From positions 1 through 49,046 of the forward strand of contig NZ_AUDD01000022.1 of the NCBI RefSeq assembly GCF_000425285.1: a stretch of DNA of 49,046 nt, in the 5' to 3' direction. The stretch is from Acidipropionibacterium jensenii DSM 20535 (GTDB lineage: Bacteria > Actinomycetota > Actinomycetes > Propionibacteriales > Propionibacteriaceae). Under the pieces are notes generated by a model. It was not told the origin of the DNA, did not search any database, and worked only from the letters and a program-made list of their open reading frames with translations. A program made the position numbers and the translations under genes. Position 1 is the first letter of the stretch. Each line of letters begins with the position of its first letter. Below, in pieces: positions 26,393-34,332 of the stretch.

Positions 26393-26461
26393 CATCCCTT
26401 CGCTAGTCCGAACTAGATCAGGTTCCACGGGTGTGATCTCAGCGCAGCGGCGCACCCCGTG
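26393..26461 (-). promoter_or_regulatory. TPP riboswitch (THI element)
   Basis: On the minus strand the conserved blocks appear in order: ACGGGGTGC, CTGAGATCACACCCGT, GAACCTGATC and GACTAGCGAAGGGATG. These are the diagnostic parts of the thiamine pyrophosphate aptamer. The only purine-rich ribosome binding sequence for the GTG at 26387, GAAGGGA, is part of the aptamer 3' strand, so control of translation initiation is likely (inference), although premature termination is not excluded. Confidence 0.93.
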
Positions 26462-26471
26462 TCCACGCAAC

Positions 26472-26515
26472 ACAATGCCACAGGGGGCCCCGGACAATGC
26501 CACAGGGGGCCCCGG
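26472..26515. repeat. Perfect 22-bp tandem duplication upstream of the TPP riboswitch
   Basis: Two adjacent identical 22-bp copies (26472-26493, 26494-26515), each holding AATGCCACAGGGGGCC. Read on the minus strand each copy ends in CATTGT, a possible -10 box, so the promoter of the thi operon may be duplicated. Confidence 0.7.
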
Positions 26516-26532
26516 CGTCTGCCGGGACCCCC
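26505..26532 (-). terminator. Strong hairpin downstream of uppP
   Basis: GGGGG-c-CCCGGC, loop GTCT, GCCGGG-a-CCCCC: an 11-bp GC stem with one mismatch, 84 bp past the uppP stop. There is no T-run on the exit side, so it is a probable, non-canonical terminator that separates uppP from the thi operon. Confidence 0.55.
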
Positions 26533-26615
26533 TTGTCAGCGATGACTGTGAGCGACGACCCCTCACGCACCCAGGATTCCGCCCGGGGTCGCAAGGGGTC
26601 GTCCCTCTGCCTCAA

Positions 26616-27485
26616 TCAGACAGCCATCAACCCGGTGAACGCGAGGACCAGGAGCACCACGCCGAGCACGATCCGGTACCAGATGAAGCCGGTGAACTTG
26701 TTCGAGGAGACGAACTTCAGCAGCCAGGCGATCGAGAAGTAGGCAACGACCAGGGAGACCAGGGTGGCGATGATGGTCGGCCCCCAGCCGATCACGCCCA
26801 TCCCGCCGTCGATCAGGATGTCGGTGGAGGCGGTGATGTGGGAGGCCTCGGTGATCGCCTCGAAGATGCCGGCGGCCACCAGTGCGGGGATGCCCATGAA
26901 GAAGGACAGCCGGGTCGCGGTCGTCCGGTCGAACTTGCGGAACAGGCCCGCGGAGATCGTCGCGCCGGATCGGGAGATGCCGGGGAACAGCGGGGACAGT
27001 GCCTGGAAGCAGCCGATGATGGTGGCGTCGACCAGGGTGACGTCCTTCATCCCGCGACCGAGATCGGTACGACGGTCGGCGGCCATCATCACGAAGCTCC
27101 AGATGATCAGCGCCCCGGCGACCACCCAGATCGACGACAGCGGGCCCTGGATGGCGTCTTTGAAGACCAGCCCGACGACCGCCACCGGAATCGATCCGAT
27201 GATGATCCCCCAGCCGAGGGTGTAGTCGGGATCGTCGCGTCCCTCCTTGTTGAACAGACCGCGGAACCAGGCGGCGACGATCCGGACGATGTCCTTCCAG
27301 AAGTAGATGATCGCCGCGGCGATCGCACCCACCTGGATGATGGCGGTGAACGCCGTGATGCCCACGCCCTGGGTCTTGAACCCGAGAAGGTGTTCGACGA
27401 TGCGCAGATGCCCGGTACTCGATACCGGCAGAAACTCGGTGATGCCCTCGACGATTCCGAGGATGACAGCCTGCCACCAGTTCAC
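26616..27485 (-). CDS. uppP: Undecaprenyl-diphosphatase (BacA/UppP)
   Basis: About 289 residues, an integral membrane enzyme that dephosphorylates undecaprenyl pyrophosphate to recycle the cell-wall lipid carrier; it also gives bacitracin resistance. Seen: GIVEGITEFLPVSSTGHL (catalytic Glu-rich motif) at residues 9-26, and PGISRSGATISAGLFRK for the second motif, plus multiple TM segments. The open frame begins at 27539, but that ATG directly follows a TAGGCT -10 box (27545-27540), so it cannot be inside the transcript. The GTG at 27485 starts exactly at the conserved N-terminus (NWWQAVILG) and has AAAGG upstream. Confidence 0.95.
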   Translation of the reverse strand: MNWWQAVILGIVEGITEFLPVSSTGHLRIVEHLLGFKTQGVGITAFTAIIQVGAIAAAIIYFWKDIVRIVAAWFRGLFNKEGRDDPDYTLGWGIIIGSIPVAVVGLVFKDAIQGPLSSIWVVAGALIIWSFVMMAADRRTDLGRGMKDVTLVDATIIGCFQALSPLFPGISRSGATISAGLFRKFDRTTATRLSFFMGIPALVAAGIFEAITEASHITASTDILIDGGMGVIGWGPTIIATLVSLVVAYFSIAWLLKFVSSNKFTGFIWYRIVLGVVLLVLAFTGLMAV

Positions 27486-27539
27486 GGAGCAGAGACCTTT
27501 CTGTGGGGGACGCGCACCGGCCCGGGCGCACAGGCCCAT

Positions 27540-27545
27540 AGCCTA
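27540..27545 (-). promoter_or_regulatory. -10 box of uppP
   Basis: TAGGCT on the minus strand, about 55 bases before the GTG at 27485; it implies a leader of roughly 48 nt with AAAGG. Confidence 0.5.
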
Positions 27546-27893
27546 GATCGTCGGGACGACGTCGCCGCCCTCCCGCGTGTCGGCGATTCCCCGGTGGCCG
27601 GTGGGCCCCGTGATTCGGTTCCGGGTGGGGACTACGCGCTGAGACTCGGCGACGATCGGACCAGCAATGCCCCCGGAGCACAGGAGGGTACGACGAAGGG
27701 GCCGCGCCCCGAGGACGCGACCCCTTGTCGGATCTGTGTCAGCAGATCTGCCTCAACAGACCTGTGTAAACAAACCTGTGCCAGTCGTGACGAAGCCGCC
27801 CGGCGAACCGGACGGCTCTCATCAACCGTGACCGACGGCCGTCACCGACACGTGCAGATCGCCCTGCGCGGACCGGCGTCGGCCGTCGTCAGC
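27546..27893 (-). other. Intergenic gap between rplI and uppP
   Basis: A 348-bp gap with no gene. It holds two hairpins downstream of rplI: 27794-27817 and 27696-27726. Between them are short degenerate repeats of the type CAGATCTG / CAACAGACCTGTGTA / AACAAACCTGTGCC (about 27735-27785). Confidence 0.5.
27794..27817 (-). terminator. Probable terminator of the rpsF-ssb-rpsR-rplI operon
   Basis: AGCCGcCCGG, loop CGAA, CCGGaCGGCT: ten paired positions with one mismatch, 77 bp after the rplI stop. No T-tract follows. A second hairpin at 27696-27726 (AAGGGG-c-CGCG with its complement, 9-nt loop) may back it up. Confidence 0.5.
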
Positions 27894-28340
27894 TCACTTG
27901 GCGACGGTCTCGACCGCGACGTGGCCCTTGACGGCCTCGTGCAGCTTCACGCCTACGGAGTGGGTGCCGATGGTCTTGATCGGCTTGTCGATCTCGATGG
28001 ACCGCTTGTCGAGGGCGGGGCCACCGGCGCGCTTGACGGCGAGCACGATGTCGGCGGGAGTGACGGCGCCGAAGAGGCGACCGGTGTCTCCGGCCTGAAC
28101 CGGGATCTGGACCTTGAAGTCCTCGAGCTGGCCGCGGACCTCCTCGGCCTGCTCACGGGTCTTGATCTCCTTGGCGTCACGCGCCCGCTTGATCTGCCCG
28201 ATCTGGGTCTCGGCGCCACGGGTCCACCGGATGGCGAAACGATGCGGCAGCAGATAGTTGCGGCCGTAACCGTCCTTGACCACCACGATGTCACCGGGCT
28301 CCCCGAGCTTGGGGACGGGTGCAGTGAGAATGAGCTTCAT
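27894..28340 (-). CDS. rplI: 50S ribosomal protein L9
   Basis: A 148-residue L9, binding 23S rRNA at the base of the L1 stalk. Seen: MKLILTAPVPKLGEPGDIVVVKDGYGRNYLLPHRFAI (signature GxxGxxVxVKxGYxRNxLxP), the central connecting helix and a C-terminal domain ending VSVGVKLHEAVKGHVAVETV-like sequence. AAGGAGG precedes the ATG. Normal length, last gene of the rpsF-ssb-rpsR-rplI cluster, 14 bp after rpsR. Confidence 0.97.
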   Translation of the reverse strand: MKLILTAPVPKLGEPGDIVVVKDGYGRNYLLPHRFAIRWTRGAETQIGQIKRARDAKEIKTREQAEEVRGQLEDFKVQIPVQAGDTGRLFGAVTPADIVLAVKRAGGPALDKRSIEIDKPIKTIGTHSVGVKLHEAVKGHVAVETVAK

Positions 28341-28354
28341 GTCGGACCTCCTTC

Positions 28355-28594
28355 TCAGCGTGCGGTCGAGGCGTAGGGAAGAAGCGCGAGCTCGCGCGCA
28401 TTCTTGATCGCGATGGCGACCTTGCGCTGATCCTGGACAGTCAGCCCAGTCACGCGGCGGGCGCGGATCTTGCCACGCTCGGAGATGAACTTGCGCAGCA
28501 GGGCGATGTCCTTGTAGTCGACCTCGCCGATGTGCACGGTCTTGACGGGAACGACCTTCTTCTTGTTCACAGGCTTACGCTGTGGACCGGCCAT
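28355..28594 (-). CDS. rpsR: 30S ribosomal protein S18
   Basis: A 79-residue S18: [50 protein letters not shown] is the full family signature; it pairs with S6 on the small subunit platform. No N-terminal CxxC pair is seen, so this is the zinc-independent (C-minus) form. ACAAGGAG lies upstream of the ATG. Third gene in the conserved cluster, downstream of ssb. Confidence 0.97.
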   Translation of the reverse strand: MAGPQRKPVNKKKVVPVKTVHIGEVDYKDIALLRKFISERGKIRARRVTGLTVQDQRKVAIAIKNARELALLPYASTAR

Positions 28595-28735
28595 TGTGGT
28601 GCTCTCCTTGTCTACGGGATCACTCCCGTGAAAGCCCGGCTCTCGCCGGAATGTGCCTGTCCGTGTCCTCGTCGACGATCAGCCTGGGCCGTCGCCGCCG
28701 GGAGCGGAACTTGACGTTGCTTGAAAGGGTGCGGA

Positions 28736-29389
28736 TCAGAACGGAGGTTCGTCGCTCTGGGCCTGGGCCCACGGGTCGACGCCGCCTCCGCGGTTGTCCG
28801 CTCCCTGGTTGTAGGACCCCTGATTCCCCTGATTCCCCGACGGAGCTCCCGACTGGCGTCCGGGCTGGTTGCCCGACTGGCTGTTGTCCCAGCCACCCGA
28901 GTTGCCACCCTGAGGCTGCTGACCCCAACCGCCGGAGTTTCCTCCCTGGTTACCGGAGCCACCGCCCTGGTTGCCGGAGCCGCCACCGGACCATCCGCCG
29001 CCCTGACCACCCTGGCCGCTGCCCGAGGGATTGCGGGTGACCTTCGCCGAGGCGTACCTCAACGACGGACCCACCTCCTGGACATCGAGCTCATGGACGG
29101 TGCGGCGGTTGCCGTCGCGATCCTCGTAGGAGCGCGCCTTCAGGTTGCCCTGAACGACGACGCGCATCCCCTTGGACAGCGACTCGGCGACATTCTCCGC
29201 GTAGTTGCGCCACACGGAGCAGTTGAGGAACAGCGCCTCACCGTCACGCCACTCATTGCTCTGGCGATCGAAGGTGCGCGGGGTGGACGCAACGGTGAAG
29301 TTGGCCACCGGCACCCCGTTGGGGGTGAACCGCAGCTCAGGATCAGCAGTGAGATTGCCGATCACGGTGATGGATGTTTCGCCTGCCAT
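28736..29389 (-). CDS. ssb: Single-stranded DNA-binding protein
   Basis: A 217-residue SSB. The OB-fold (1-115) contains [66 protein letters not shown] and [17 protein letters not shown] Gly/Asn/Gln-rich disordered tail follows, built of NQGG and SGGW repeats (~120-200). The final residues DEPPF are the acidic tip that recruits replication and repair partners. Position between rpsF and rpsR is canonical. Confidence 0.97.
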   Translation of the reverse strand: MAGETSITVIGNLTADPELRFTPNGVPVANFTVASTPRTFDRQSNEWRDGEALFLNCSVWRNYAENVAESLSKGMRVVVQGNLKARSYEDRDGNRRTVHELDVQEVGPSLRYASAKVTRNPSGSGQGGQGGGWSGGGSGNQGGGSGNQGGNSGGWGQQPQGGNSGGWDNSQSGNQPGRQSGAPSGNQGNQGSYNQGADNRGGGVDPWAQAQSDEPPF

Positions 29390-29534
29390 GTGACTCTCCG
29401 AATCGGAACGGGGTACGACGTCGTGTCCCCCAGACTGCCAGCCGCCACTGACACTTTCAGCAGCGGGTCCAAGCGATCGGGGCGGACGGCGTCAGAACCG
29501 TCGTTACAAGGGTTCTTGAGATGTGTCCGACGTC

Positions 29535-29825
29535 TCAGTGGACGTCCGGGCGCATCACCTTGGTGCGCAGGATCTTCTCGTCGATCGCGAACAGGCGGTC
29601 GACTTCCTGGACGGTCGAGGGCTTGCAGGTGACATCGAGAACGACATACACCGCCTCGGACTTCTTCTGGATCTCGTAGGACAGGCGACGCTTGCCCCAC
29701 ACGTCGACCTTGTCGACAGATCCCTTCTCATCGGTGACAACCTTCAGGTAGCGCTCCATGAGGGAATCGACCTGATGCTCGTCAACGGTCGGGTCAATGA
29801 GAATCATGACCTCGTACTTACGCAT
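29535..29825 (-). CDS. rpsF: 30S ribosomal protein S6
   Basis: A 96-residue S6: MRKYEVMILIDPTVDEHQVDSLMERY, VWGKRRLSYEIQKKSEAVYVVLDV and LRTKVMRPDVH are the family signature. It binds S18 in the 30S platform. First gene of the rpsF-ssb-rpsR-rplI operon; GGAGGTGGAG precedes the ATG. A hairpin and a promoter are seen upstream (29856-29876 and 29955-29984). Confidence 0.97.
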   Translation of the reverse strand: MRKYEVMILIDPTVDEHQVDSLMERYLKVVTDEKGSVDKVDVWGKRRLSYEIQKKSEAVYVVLDVTCKPSTVQEVDRLFAIDEKILRTKVMRPDVH

Positions 29826-29855
29826 ACGCTGACTCCACCTCCTCTGGTCTCGGCG

Positions 29856-29876
29856 GCCACGGGAAGGTCCCGTGGC
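29856..29876 (-). promoter_or_regulatory. Hairpin in the rpsF leader
   Basis: A perfect 9-bp stem, GCCACGGGA with its complement around a 3-nt loop, about 20 nt upstream of the rpsF ribosome binding site. Position fits an autoregulatory S6:S18 leader element, but the known consensus of that RNA was not confirmed. Confidence 0.45.
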
Positions 29877-29954
29877 AGGAGGGCGATATGCCCGTCGCAG
29901 TGACCGATATAGCCCCGCGACGTCGCTGCCCCGGCACGGGACAGCCAGCTGGAC

Positions 29955-29984
29955 ACTCTACGCCAGCCCACCATCGATCGCCAA
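29955..29984 (-). promoter_or_regulatory. Promoter of the rpsF operon
   Basis: TTGGCG (29984-29979), 18-bp spacer and TAGAGT (29960-29955) on the minus strand; the leader to rpsF would be about 120 nt. Confidence 0.5.
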
Positions 29985-30087
29985 CGCCTGTGGTGTCGCG
30001 GTCGCCAGGGTCTGGCTTCCGCTGGCGCCTACCGGTCTTGATGCCGGCGCCAGGGGCCCATCGATCATCACTTCCCCCGGTCTGGCC

Positions 30088-30207
30088 TGAACCTTTCACT
30101 CGAGGAACCGCCCATCGCGGCCCCCACGCGCCAGATCCCCCAGTTCCCCGAGTGAAATGTGCACAGATCAGGCCACCACACCCCTGAAAGAGCCTCCCGC
30201 CGATCCC
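30088..30207 (-). repeat. Duplicated efeB 3' end with hairpin, distal copy
   Basis: About 120 bp closely matching 30302-30421, 214 bp away. On the minus strand it begins with a diverged remnant of the last efeB codons and includes an inverted repeat: TTTCACTCG-n-GGAAC ... GTTCC-n-CGAGTGAAA (30094-30157), a 14-bp stem with one mismatch. It does not encode a protein on its own. Confidence 0.8.
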
Positions 30208-30275
30208 CGCCCCCACCGACTCCAAGGAGCACCGGTGATGACACGCAGCCGCAGTCGGACCCCCGTCTGGGCCCG

Positions 30276-31775
30276 TCAATCGTCGGAACCAGGGGTCGGA
30301 GTGAACCTTTCACTCGCGGAACCACCCATCCCGGCCCCCACACGCCAGAACCCCCAGTTCCCCGAGTGAAATGTGCACCGATCAGGCCACCACACCTTTG
30401 AACAGCTTCTCGGCGATCCCCTGCTCGGCCGCCCCACACCCGGCGGGATGGCGAAGAGCGCCGAGGCCTGGTGCTGGAGGTACTCGGTGAGGGCGTCGGA
30501 GGTGGTCATCCTCATGAGGATCGGGTAGAAGTTCGTCCTCGGGTCGCGCACGAAGGCGATGAAGAACAACCCCGCATTGAGTCTCCCCAGGGAATCGATC
30601 CCGTCGGTGTAGTTGTACCCGCGCCGCAGCATCCGTCGCCCCTTGTTCTGCTCGGGAGAAACGATCGCGACATGGGCATCGGCGGCCACCATCGGCACTC
30701 CCCCCTGCTGGGCCGACAGGTCCACCGCGGTGAACTCCTGGCGGGCGGAGCTGGGGCTGGCCACCGACTGCGGGGCGCCGAACATCTTGTCGCGCCCGAT
30801 GGTGTCCTCCTGCTCCGCAAGCCTCAGCCGGTCCCAGATCTCCAGGAACATCCGGATCCGGCGGGCCACGAAGTAGGTGCCTCCGGCCATCCAGTCGCCC
30901 TGGTCGTCACCGTGCTGGACCCACAGGTGCTCGTCGAGCTGCTCGGCGGGGGCCTCGGCCTTGAGGTTGTTGGTGCCGTCCTTGAAACCGAAGAGATTGC
31001 GCGGGGTCTGCTGGTCCTTCGAGGTCGAGGAGGTGCGTCCGTACCCCACCTGGGTCCATCGCATCACCGCCCGCCCGAAGGCGATCCGGGTGAGATTGCG
31101 GATCGCGTGCACCGCCACCTGGGAGTCATCGGCACAGGCCTGGATGAGCAGATCCCCGTCGGACTGGCCGGACTGCAGTGCCTCGTTGGCGAACCGGGGC
31201 ATCCCCTCGGCGAGGATCTTCGGCATCCGCGACTTCAACCCGAACCGGTCGCGCCCCTTCTCGTCGACGAACAGCCCCCGGCCCACCCCGAAGGTGATCG
31301 TCAGCCCCGAGGGCGGGTAGTCCCAGGCGTCACCGGTGTCGGTGGGAGCGGCCTGCCGGTTGGCCAGCGGCTGCCCGCCGACCAGCTCCCCGGCCATCAT
31401 CTGCTCGGCGGCGGTCGACCAGTCGCGCAGCAGGCTGCGCACCAGCCGGACGTCGACGTCGCGCATGTCGAAGGCGGCGGTGAACATGGAGTCCTGGGCG
31501 GGGGTGAGGATGCCGCTCTGGTGGACGCCGCGGAAGGGGTAGCTGGTCTCGGTGGGATGGCCGGAGCCGGCGGAGTAGCCACCGGAGTCGGAGCCGCCGA
31601 GGTGGTGTCCCAGTGCGAGTCCGCCCAGCCCGAAGGCCGCCGCGGCTCCCCCGGTCCCGGCGAGCATGGCCCGGCGGGACACCGAGTGGCCCGCGTCTCC
31701 GCGACTCCCGCCGGGAGACGTCTCCCCTCCAGCAGATGTCGGCCTTCCGGCGTCCCGATCCTGGTTCTCAGTCAT
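30276..31775 (-). CDS. efeB: EfeB, Tat-exported DyP-type haem peroxidase; probable 3' frameshift
   Basis: As read, 499 residues. A Tat signal (SVSRRAMLAGTGGAAAAFGLGG, RR at 34-35) precedes a DyP peroxidase domain with FGVGRGLFVDEKGRDRFGL, the distal GFKDGTNNL motif, DQGDWMAGGTYFVARRIRM and RRGYNYTDG. EfeB works outside the membrane with EfeU and EfeO in iron uptake. After ALFAIPPGVG the frame runs 50 residues into repeat DNA. In the other frame the sequence reads AAEQGIAEKLFKGVVA and stops at 30382, like the normal EfeB ending. Adding one G to the GGGG run at 30432-30435 would restore this. So the true gene is probably 30382-31775 with a one-base deletion or assembly error. Confidence 0.92.
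   Translation of the reverse strand: MTENQDRDAGRPTSAGGETSPGGSRGDAGHSVSRRAMLAGTGGAAAAFGLGGLALGHHLGGSDSGGYSAGSGHPTETSYPFRGVHQSGILTPAQDSMFTAAFDMRDVDVRLVRSLLRDWSTAAEQMMAGELVGGQPLANRQAAPTDTGDAWDYPPSGLTITFGVGRGLFVDEKGRDRFGLKSRMPKILAEGMPRFANEALQSGQSDGDLLIQACADDSQVAVHAIRNLTRIAFGRAVMRWTQVGYGRTSSTSKDQQTPRNLFGFKDGTNNLKAEAPAEQLDEHLWVQHGDDQGDWMAGGTYFVARRIRMFLEIWDRLRLAEQEDTIGRDKMFGAPQSVASPSSARQEFTAVDLSAQQGGVPMVAADAHVAIVSPEQNKGRRMLRRGYNYTDGIDSLGRLNAGLFFIAFVRDPRTNFYPILMRMTTSDALTEYLQHQASALFAIPPGVGRPSRGSPRSCSKVWWPDRCTFHSGNWGFWRVGAGMGGSASERFTPTPGSDD
30302..30421 (-). repeat. efeB 3' end with hairpin, proximal copy
   Basis: The partner of 30088-30207. It holds the natural end of efeB (GIAEKLFKGVVA stop at 30382) followed by the inverted repeat TTTCACTCG ... 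CGAGTGAAA (30308-30371), a likely efeB terminator. Confidence 0.8.
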
Positions 31776-31815
31776 GTCGTCTTCCAGTAGGTAGGTGGCG
31801 GGCGGCGTCGGCCGC

Positions 31816-33183
31816 TCAGTGGAGGATGGTGCCGGGGACCTTCGCCAGCGCCTCGGAGGCGACGTTGACCTCGTCGGAGAACTCGCGCTGCTGGCGGGTG
31901 TAGGCGGAGTCCTTGGGGGCCTGGCCGGCCTCCTTCTGGACCGCGGCGATGGTCGAGTAGTCGACATAGGTGACGTTGCCCATCGAGTCCTTGCCGTTCT
32001 GGTACTTCTTCAGCAGGGCGTCGAGGTCCTTGAAGGACTGGGTGATCTGGGCGTCCAGGTCGGCGTCGGACTTCTTGACCAGCGCCTTGACATTGCCGTA
32101 GGCGACCTCGGCGCCCTCCACATTGGCCTTGAAGTCGGCCAGGTCGGTGTGCGAGAAGGTCTCCTCCTCGCCGACGATCTTGGAGGTGGCGACCTCCTCC
32201 AGCAGGCTCGAGGCGCCGGTGACGACGTCTGCCAGATTGAGCTTGAAGGCTCCCGAGGCGCCGGTGATCTTGCCGTAGACGAGGTTGTAGAGGCTCTGGG
32301 TGTCCTTGTCGAGGCGGTCGGCCGCGGCCCTGCGATCGGCCTGGGAGGCAAACTTGAAGGCCGATCCGTTCTTGGTGAACAGGTCCGCCTCGATGCGGTG
32401 CCAGCCGGTCCACGACTTCAGCACCAAGGGGTCGGTGACCTTCTTCCCGGCGTCGGCGGCGAGGTCCTGGACGCGAAGGTCCAGGGCGGTGTCGAGGTCC
32501 CCGGCCTCCTTGATCCCGAAGGCCTCGGCAGTCGGTTCGATGCGCTCGTAGTGGCTGCGGGCGACCGGGTAGAGCTCACGGGCCCGGACGACGTCGCCCG
32601 CCAGGTAGGCCTTGGTGAAGGCCTGGGTGCCGGTGAGCAGCTGACCCACCTGGTCCCTCACGTAGGCGGTGTAGTTGGTGATCGCCCGCTTCTCCAGGGC
32701 GGCGGTGCCGGAGTCCACCGAGGCGCCCGAGCCGGCGGTCACGGTGATCTTCTGGATCCCCTTGAGGGCGCCGACCATGTTCGGCTTGCAGGCGGTGTAG
32801 TAGGTGCCCTTCTCCAGGGCGGTGGTGAAGGTGGTGGTGACCCCGGGGCCGATGTTCTCCTTCTCCCCGACGATCTGCAGCTGGTTCTCGGTGAGGATCT
32901 CGAACTCGTTGGGGACCGTGCCCTTGTTGGTGATGGTGACGGTGACCACCCCGCCGGGCAGGGTGCTGGTGGACAGCGAGCAGCCGTCGTCGGTGATGGT
33001 GAAGACCGGCCTGACTGCCGTTGCGGATCCGGCGGGGGCTGCGGCGTCGTCGACATTGTCGGTGCAGCCGGTGGCCAGCAGAGCGGTGACGGCGGCGGTG
33101 GCCAGGGCGATGCCGCTCCGGGCGAGACGCCGGTGGGTGCGGTTGCTGCGGGTGGAACTGCTGGATGTGGCGGTGGTGGGCAT
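31816..33183 (-). CDS. efeO: EfeO, iron-binding cupredoxin-M75 lipoprotein
   Basis: A 455-residue exported lipoprotein: lipobox LLATGC with Cys40. The N-terminal cupredoxin-like domain (about 60-150) carries ITDDGCSLSTSTLPGGVVTVTITNKGTVPNEFEIL and TYYTACKPNMVG. The C-terminal M75 (imelysin-like) helical domain has the HxxE motif HRIE in SWTGWHRIEADLF, with RDQVGQLLTGTQAF and KVTDPLVLKSW. EfeO captures iron outside the membrane for EfeU. The ATG at 33183 has GAGGA six bases before it. It lies between efeU and efeB, all under the iron box at 34314. Confidence 0.95.
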   Translation of the reverse strand: MPTTATSSSSTRSNRTHRRLARSGIALATAAVTALLATGCTDNVDDAAAPAGSATAVRPVFTITDDGCSLSTSTLPGGVVTVTITNKGTVPNEFEILTENQLQIVGEKENIGPGVTTTFTTALEKGTYYTACKPNMVGALKGIQKITVTAGSGASVDSGTAALEKRAITNYTAYVRDQVGQLLTGTQAFTKAYLAGDVVRARELYPVARSHYERIEPTAEAFGIKEAGDLDTALDLRVQDLAADAGKKVTDPLVLKSWTGWHRIEADLFTKNGSAFKFASQADRRAAADRLDKDTQSLYNLVYGKITGASGAFKLNLADVVTGASSLLEEVATSKIVGEEETFSHTDLADFKANVEGAEVAYGNVKALVKKSDADLDAQITQSFKDLDALLKKYQNGKDSMGNVTYVDYSTIAAVQKEAGQAPKDSAYTRQQREFSDEVNVASEALAKVPGTILH

Positions 33184-33251
33184 GGATGTCCTCAGGGTTC
33201 GGGGCGTGGACACGCTTCGGGGTGGGGATGAGATGCGGGGATGGAATGGGG

Positions 33252-34271
33252 TCAGGCGAGGGGCCGCGACGTTGTCTCCGGGGACTGCGGCGGTTGGGGA
33301 TGGGGGACCGTCCCGGAGCCGAGTTGCGGCGTCCCGTCCGGGAGAATCGGCGTCGCCCCCGGAGGTACCGGCCTCTCCTCCGGCAGCACCGACGTCGTCC
33401 TCGACGTCTCCCCCTCGTTGGCAGCCCTGGCGCGACCGTGGAGTCGACCGTTGACCTGGGCGATGAACAGCGCCATCACGGGAATCAGGTAGACCCACCA
33501 GGCGATGGTCTGGGCGAGGGTCGGGGCGAGATTGACCTGGAACATCGCCACCGCCACGACGTAGAGCCAGTAGACCGGTGACGACGCGGCCGGCAGCCAG
33601 GCCGACAGGTCCCAGGCGTGGGTCATGATCCCGGGCAGGACGCCGGCCTCCTGAAGGTCGCCGATCCCGTAGGAGACGATGCCGGCCGCCACCAGGATGA
33701 GGAATCCGCCGGTGAGGGCGAAGAAGGCGCGCATGTTGATCCGCACCGCACCCCGGTAGACCAGCCAGCCGAGCAGGACGGCGGCGGCCAGGCCGGTCAC
33801 CACCCCGGCGGTGGTGGCAACCGTGTTGGTCTGGACCGAGGACTTCACCGTCGCCCAGATGAACAGGGCGGTCTCGACCCCCTCCCGGCCGACCGCCAGG
33901 ATGGCGATCCACACCACTCCCCAGCCGGAGCCGTGGCTGCTGAGCGAGCGGGTGAGGTCGGACTCGATGTCGCCCTTGAGCTGCCGGGAGTTCTCCCCCA
34001 TCCAGAACACCATCCAGGTGACCATCGCGACCGCGACCAGGGACAGGACGCCGCCGATGATCTCCTGGGCCTGGAAGGTGAGGGTCTTGGGACCCCAGGT
34101 GAGGACGGCGCCGATGGCCAGCGGGACGAGGGCGGCCAGTCCGACGCCGAGCCACAGTTTGCCGATGAGGTCGCGGCGGTCGGCCTTGACCAGGTAGGCG
34201 TAGATGATGCCGACGACCAGGGACGCCTCGAACCCCTCACGGAGGGCGATGAGAAGGTTGGCGACGAACAT
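33252..34271 (-). CDS. efeU: EfeU, FTR1-family ferrous iron permease
   Basis: A 339-residue membrane protein with seven predicted TM helices. The two iron-binding REGxE motifs are REGFE (residues 11-15) and REGVE (about 128-132) in AVGREGVETALFIW. FTR1/EfeU moves iron across the membrane after oxidation by EfeB. The last ~65 residues are a Pro/Thr-rich cytoplasmic tail (PVPPGATPILPDGTPQLGSG) without recognisable domains. First gene of efeUOB, with the iron box 43 bp before its ATG. Confidence 0.95.
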   Translation of the reverse strand: MFVANLLIALREGFEASLVVGIIYAYLVKADRRDLIGKLWLGVGLAALVPLAIGAVLTWGPKTLTFQAQEIIGGVLSLVAVAMVTWMVFWMGENSRQLKGDIESDLTRSLSSHGSGWGVVWIAILAVGREGVETALFIWATVKSSVQTNTVATTAGVVTGLAAAVLLGWLVYRGAVRINMRAFFALTGGFLILVAAGIVSYGIGDLQEAGVLPGIMTHAWDLSAWLPAASSPVYWLYVVAVAMFQVNLAPTLAQTIAWWVYLIPVMALFIAQVNGRLHGRARAANEGETSRTTSVLPEERPVPPGATPILPDGTPQLGSGTVPHPQPPQSPETTSRPLA

Positions 34272-34313
34272 GGGGGCTCCGTCTCTGTCCCGATCCGGAC
34301 TTACCCGGATCTG

Positions 34314-34332
34314 TTAGGCAAGCCTCACCTAA
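34314..34332 (-). promoter_or_regulatory. DtxR/IdeR iron box of efeUOB
   Basis: TTAGGCAAGCCTCACCTAA agrees with the palindromic consensus TTAGGTTAGCCTAACCTAA at 16 of 19 positions and lies 43 bp upstream of efeU. Iron-bound repressor should silence the operon. Confidence 0.85.

Noticed and set aside
27486-27539. ATG 27539 as uppP start
   Set aside because: It directly follows the -10 box, so it would lie outside the transcript; GTG 27485 matches the family N-terminus.
30068-30439. ORFs reading through the efeB-downstream repeats
   Set aside because: They only translate the duplicated hairpin DNA (CTFHSGNWG-type repeats in several frames).
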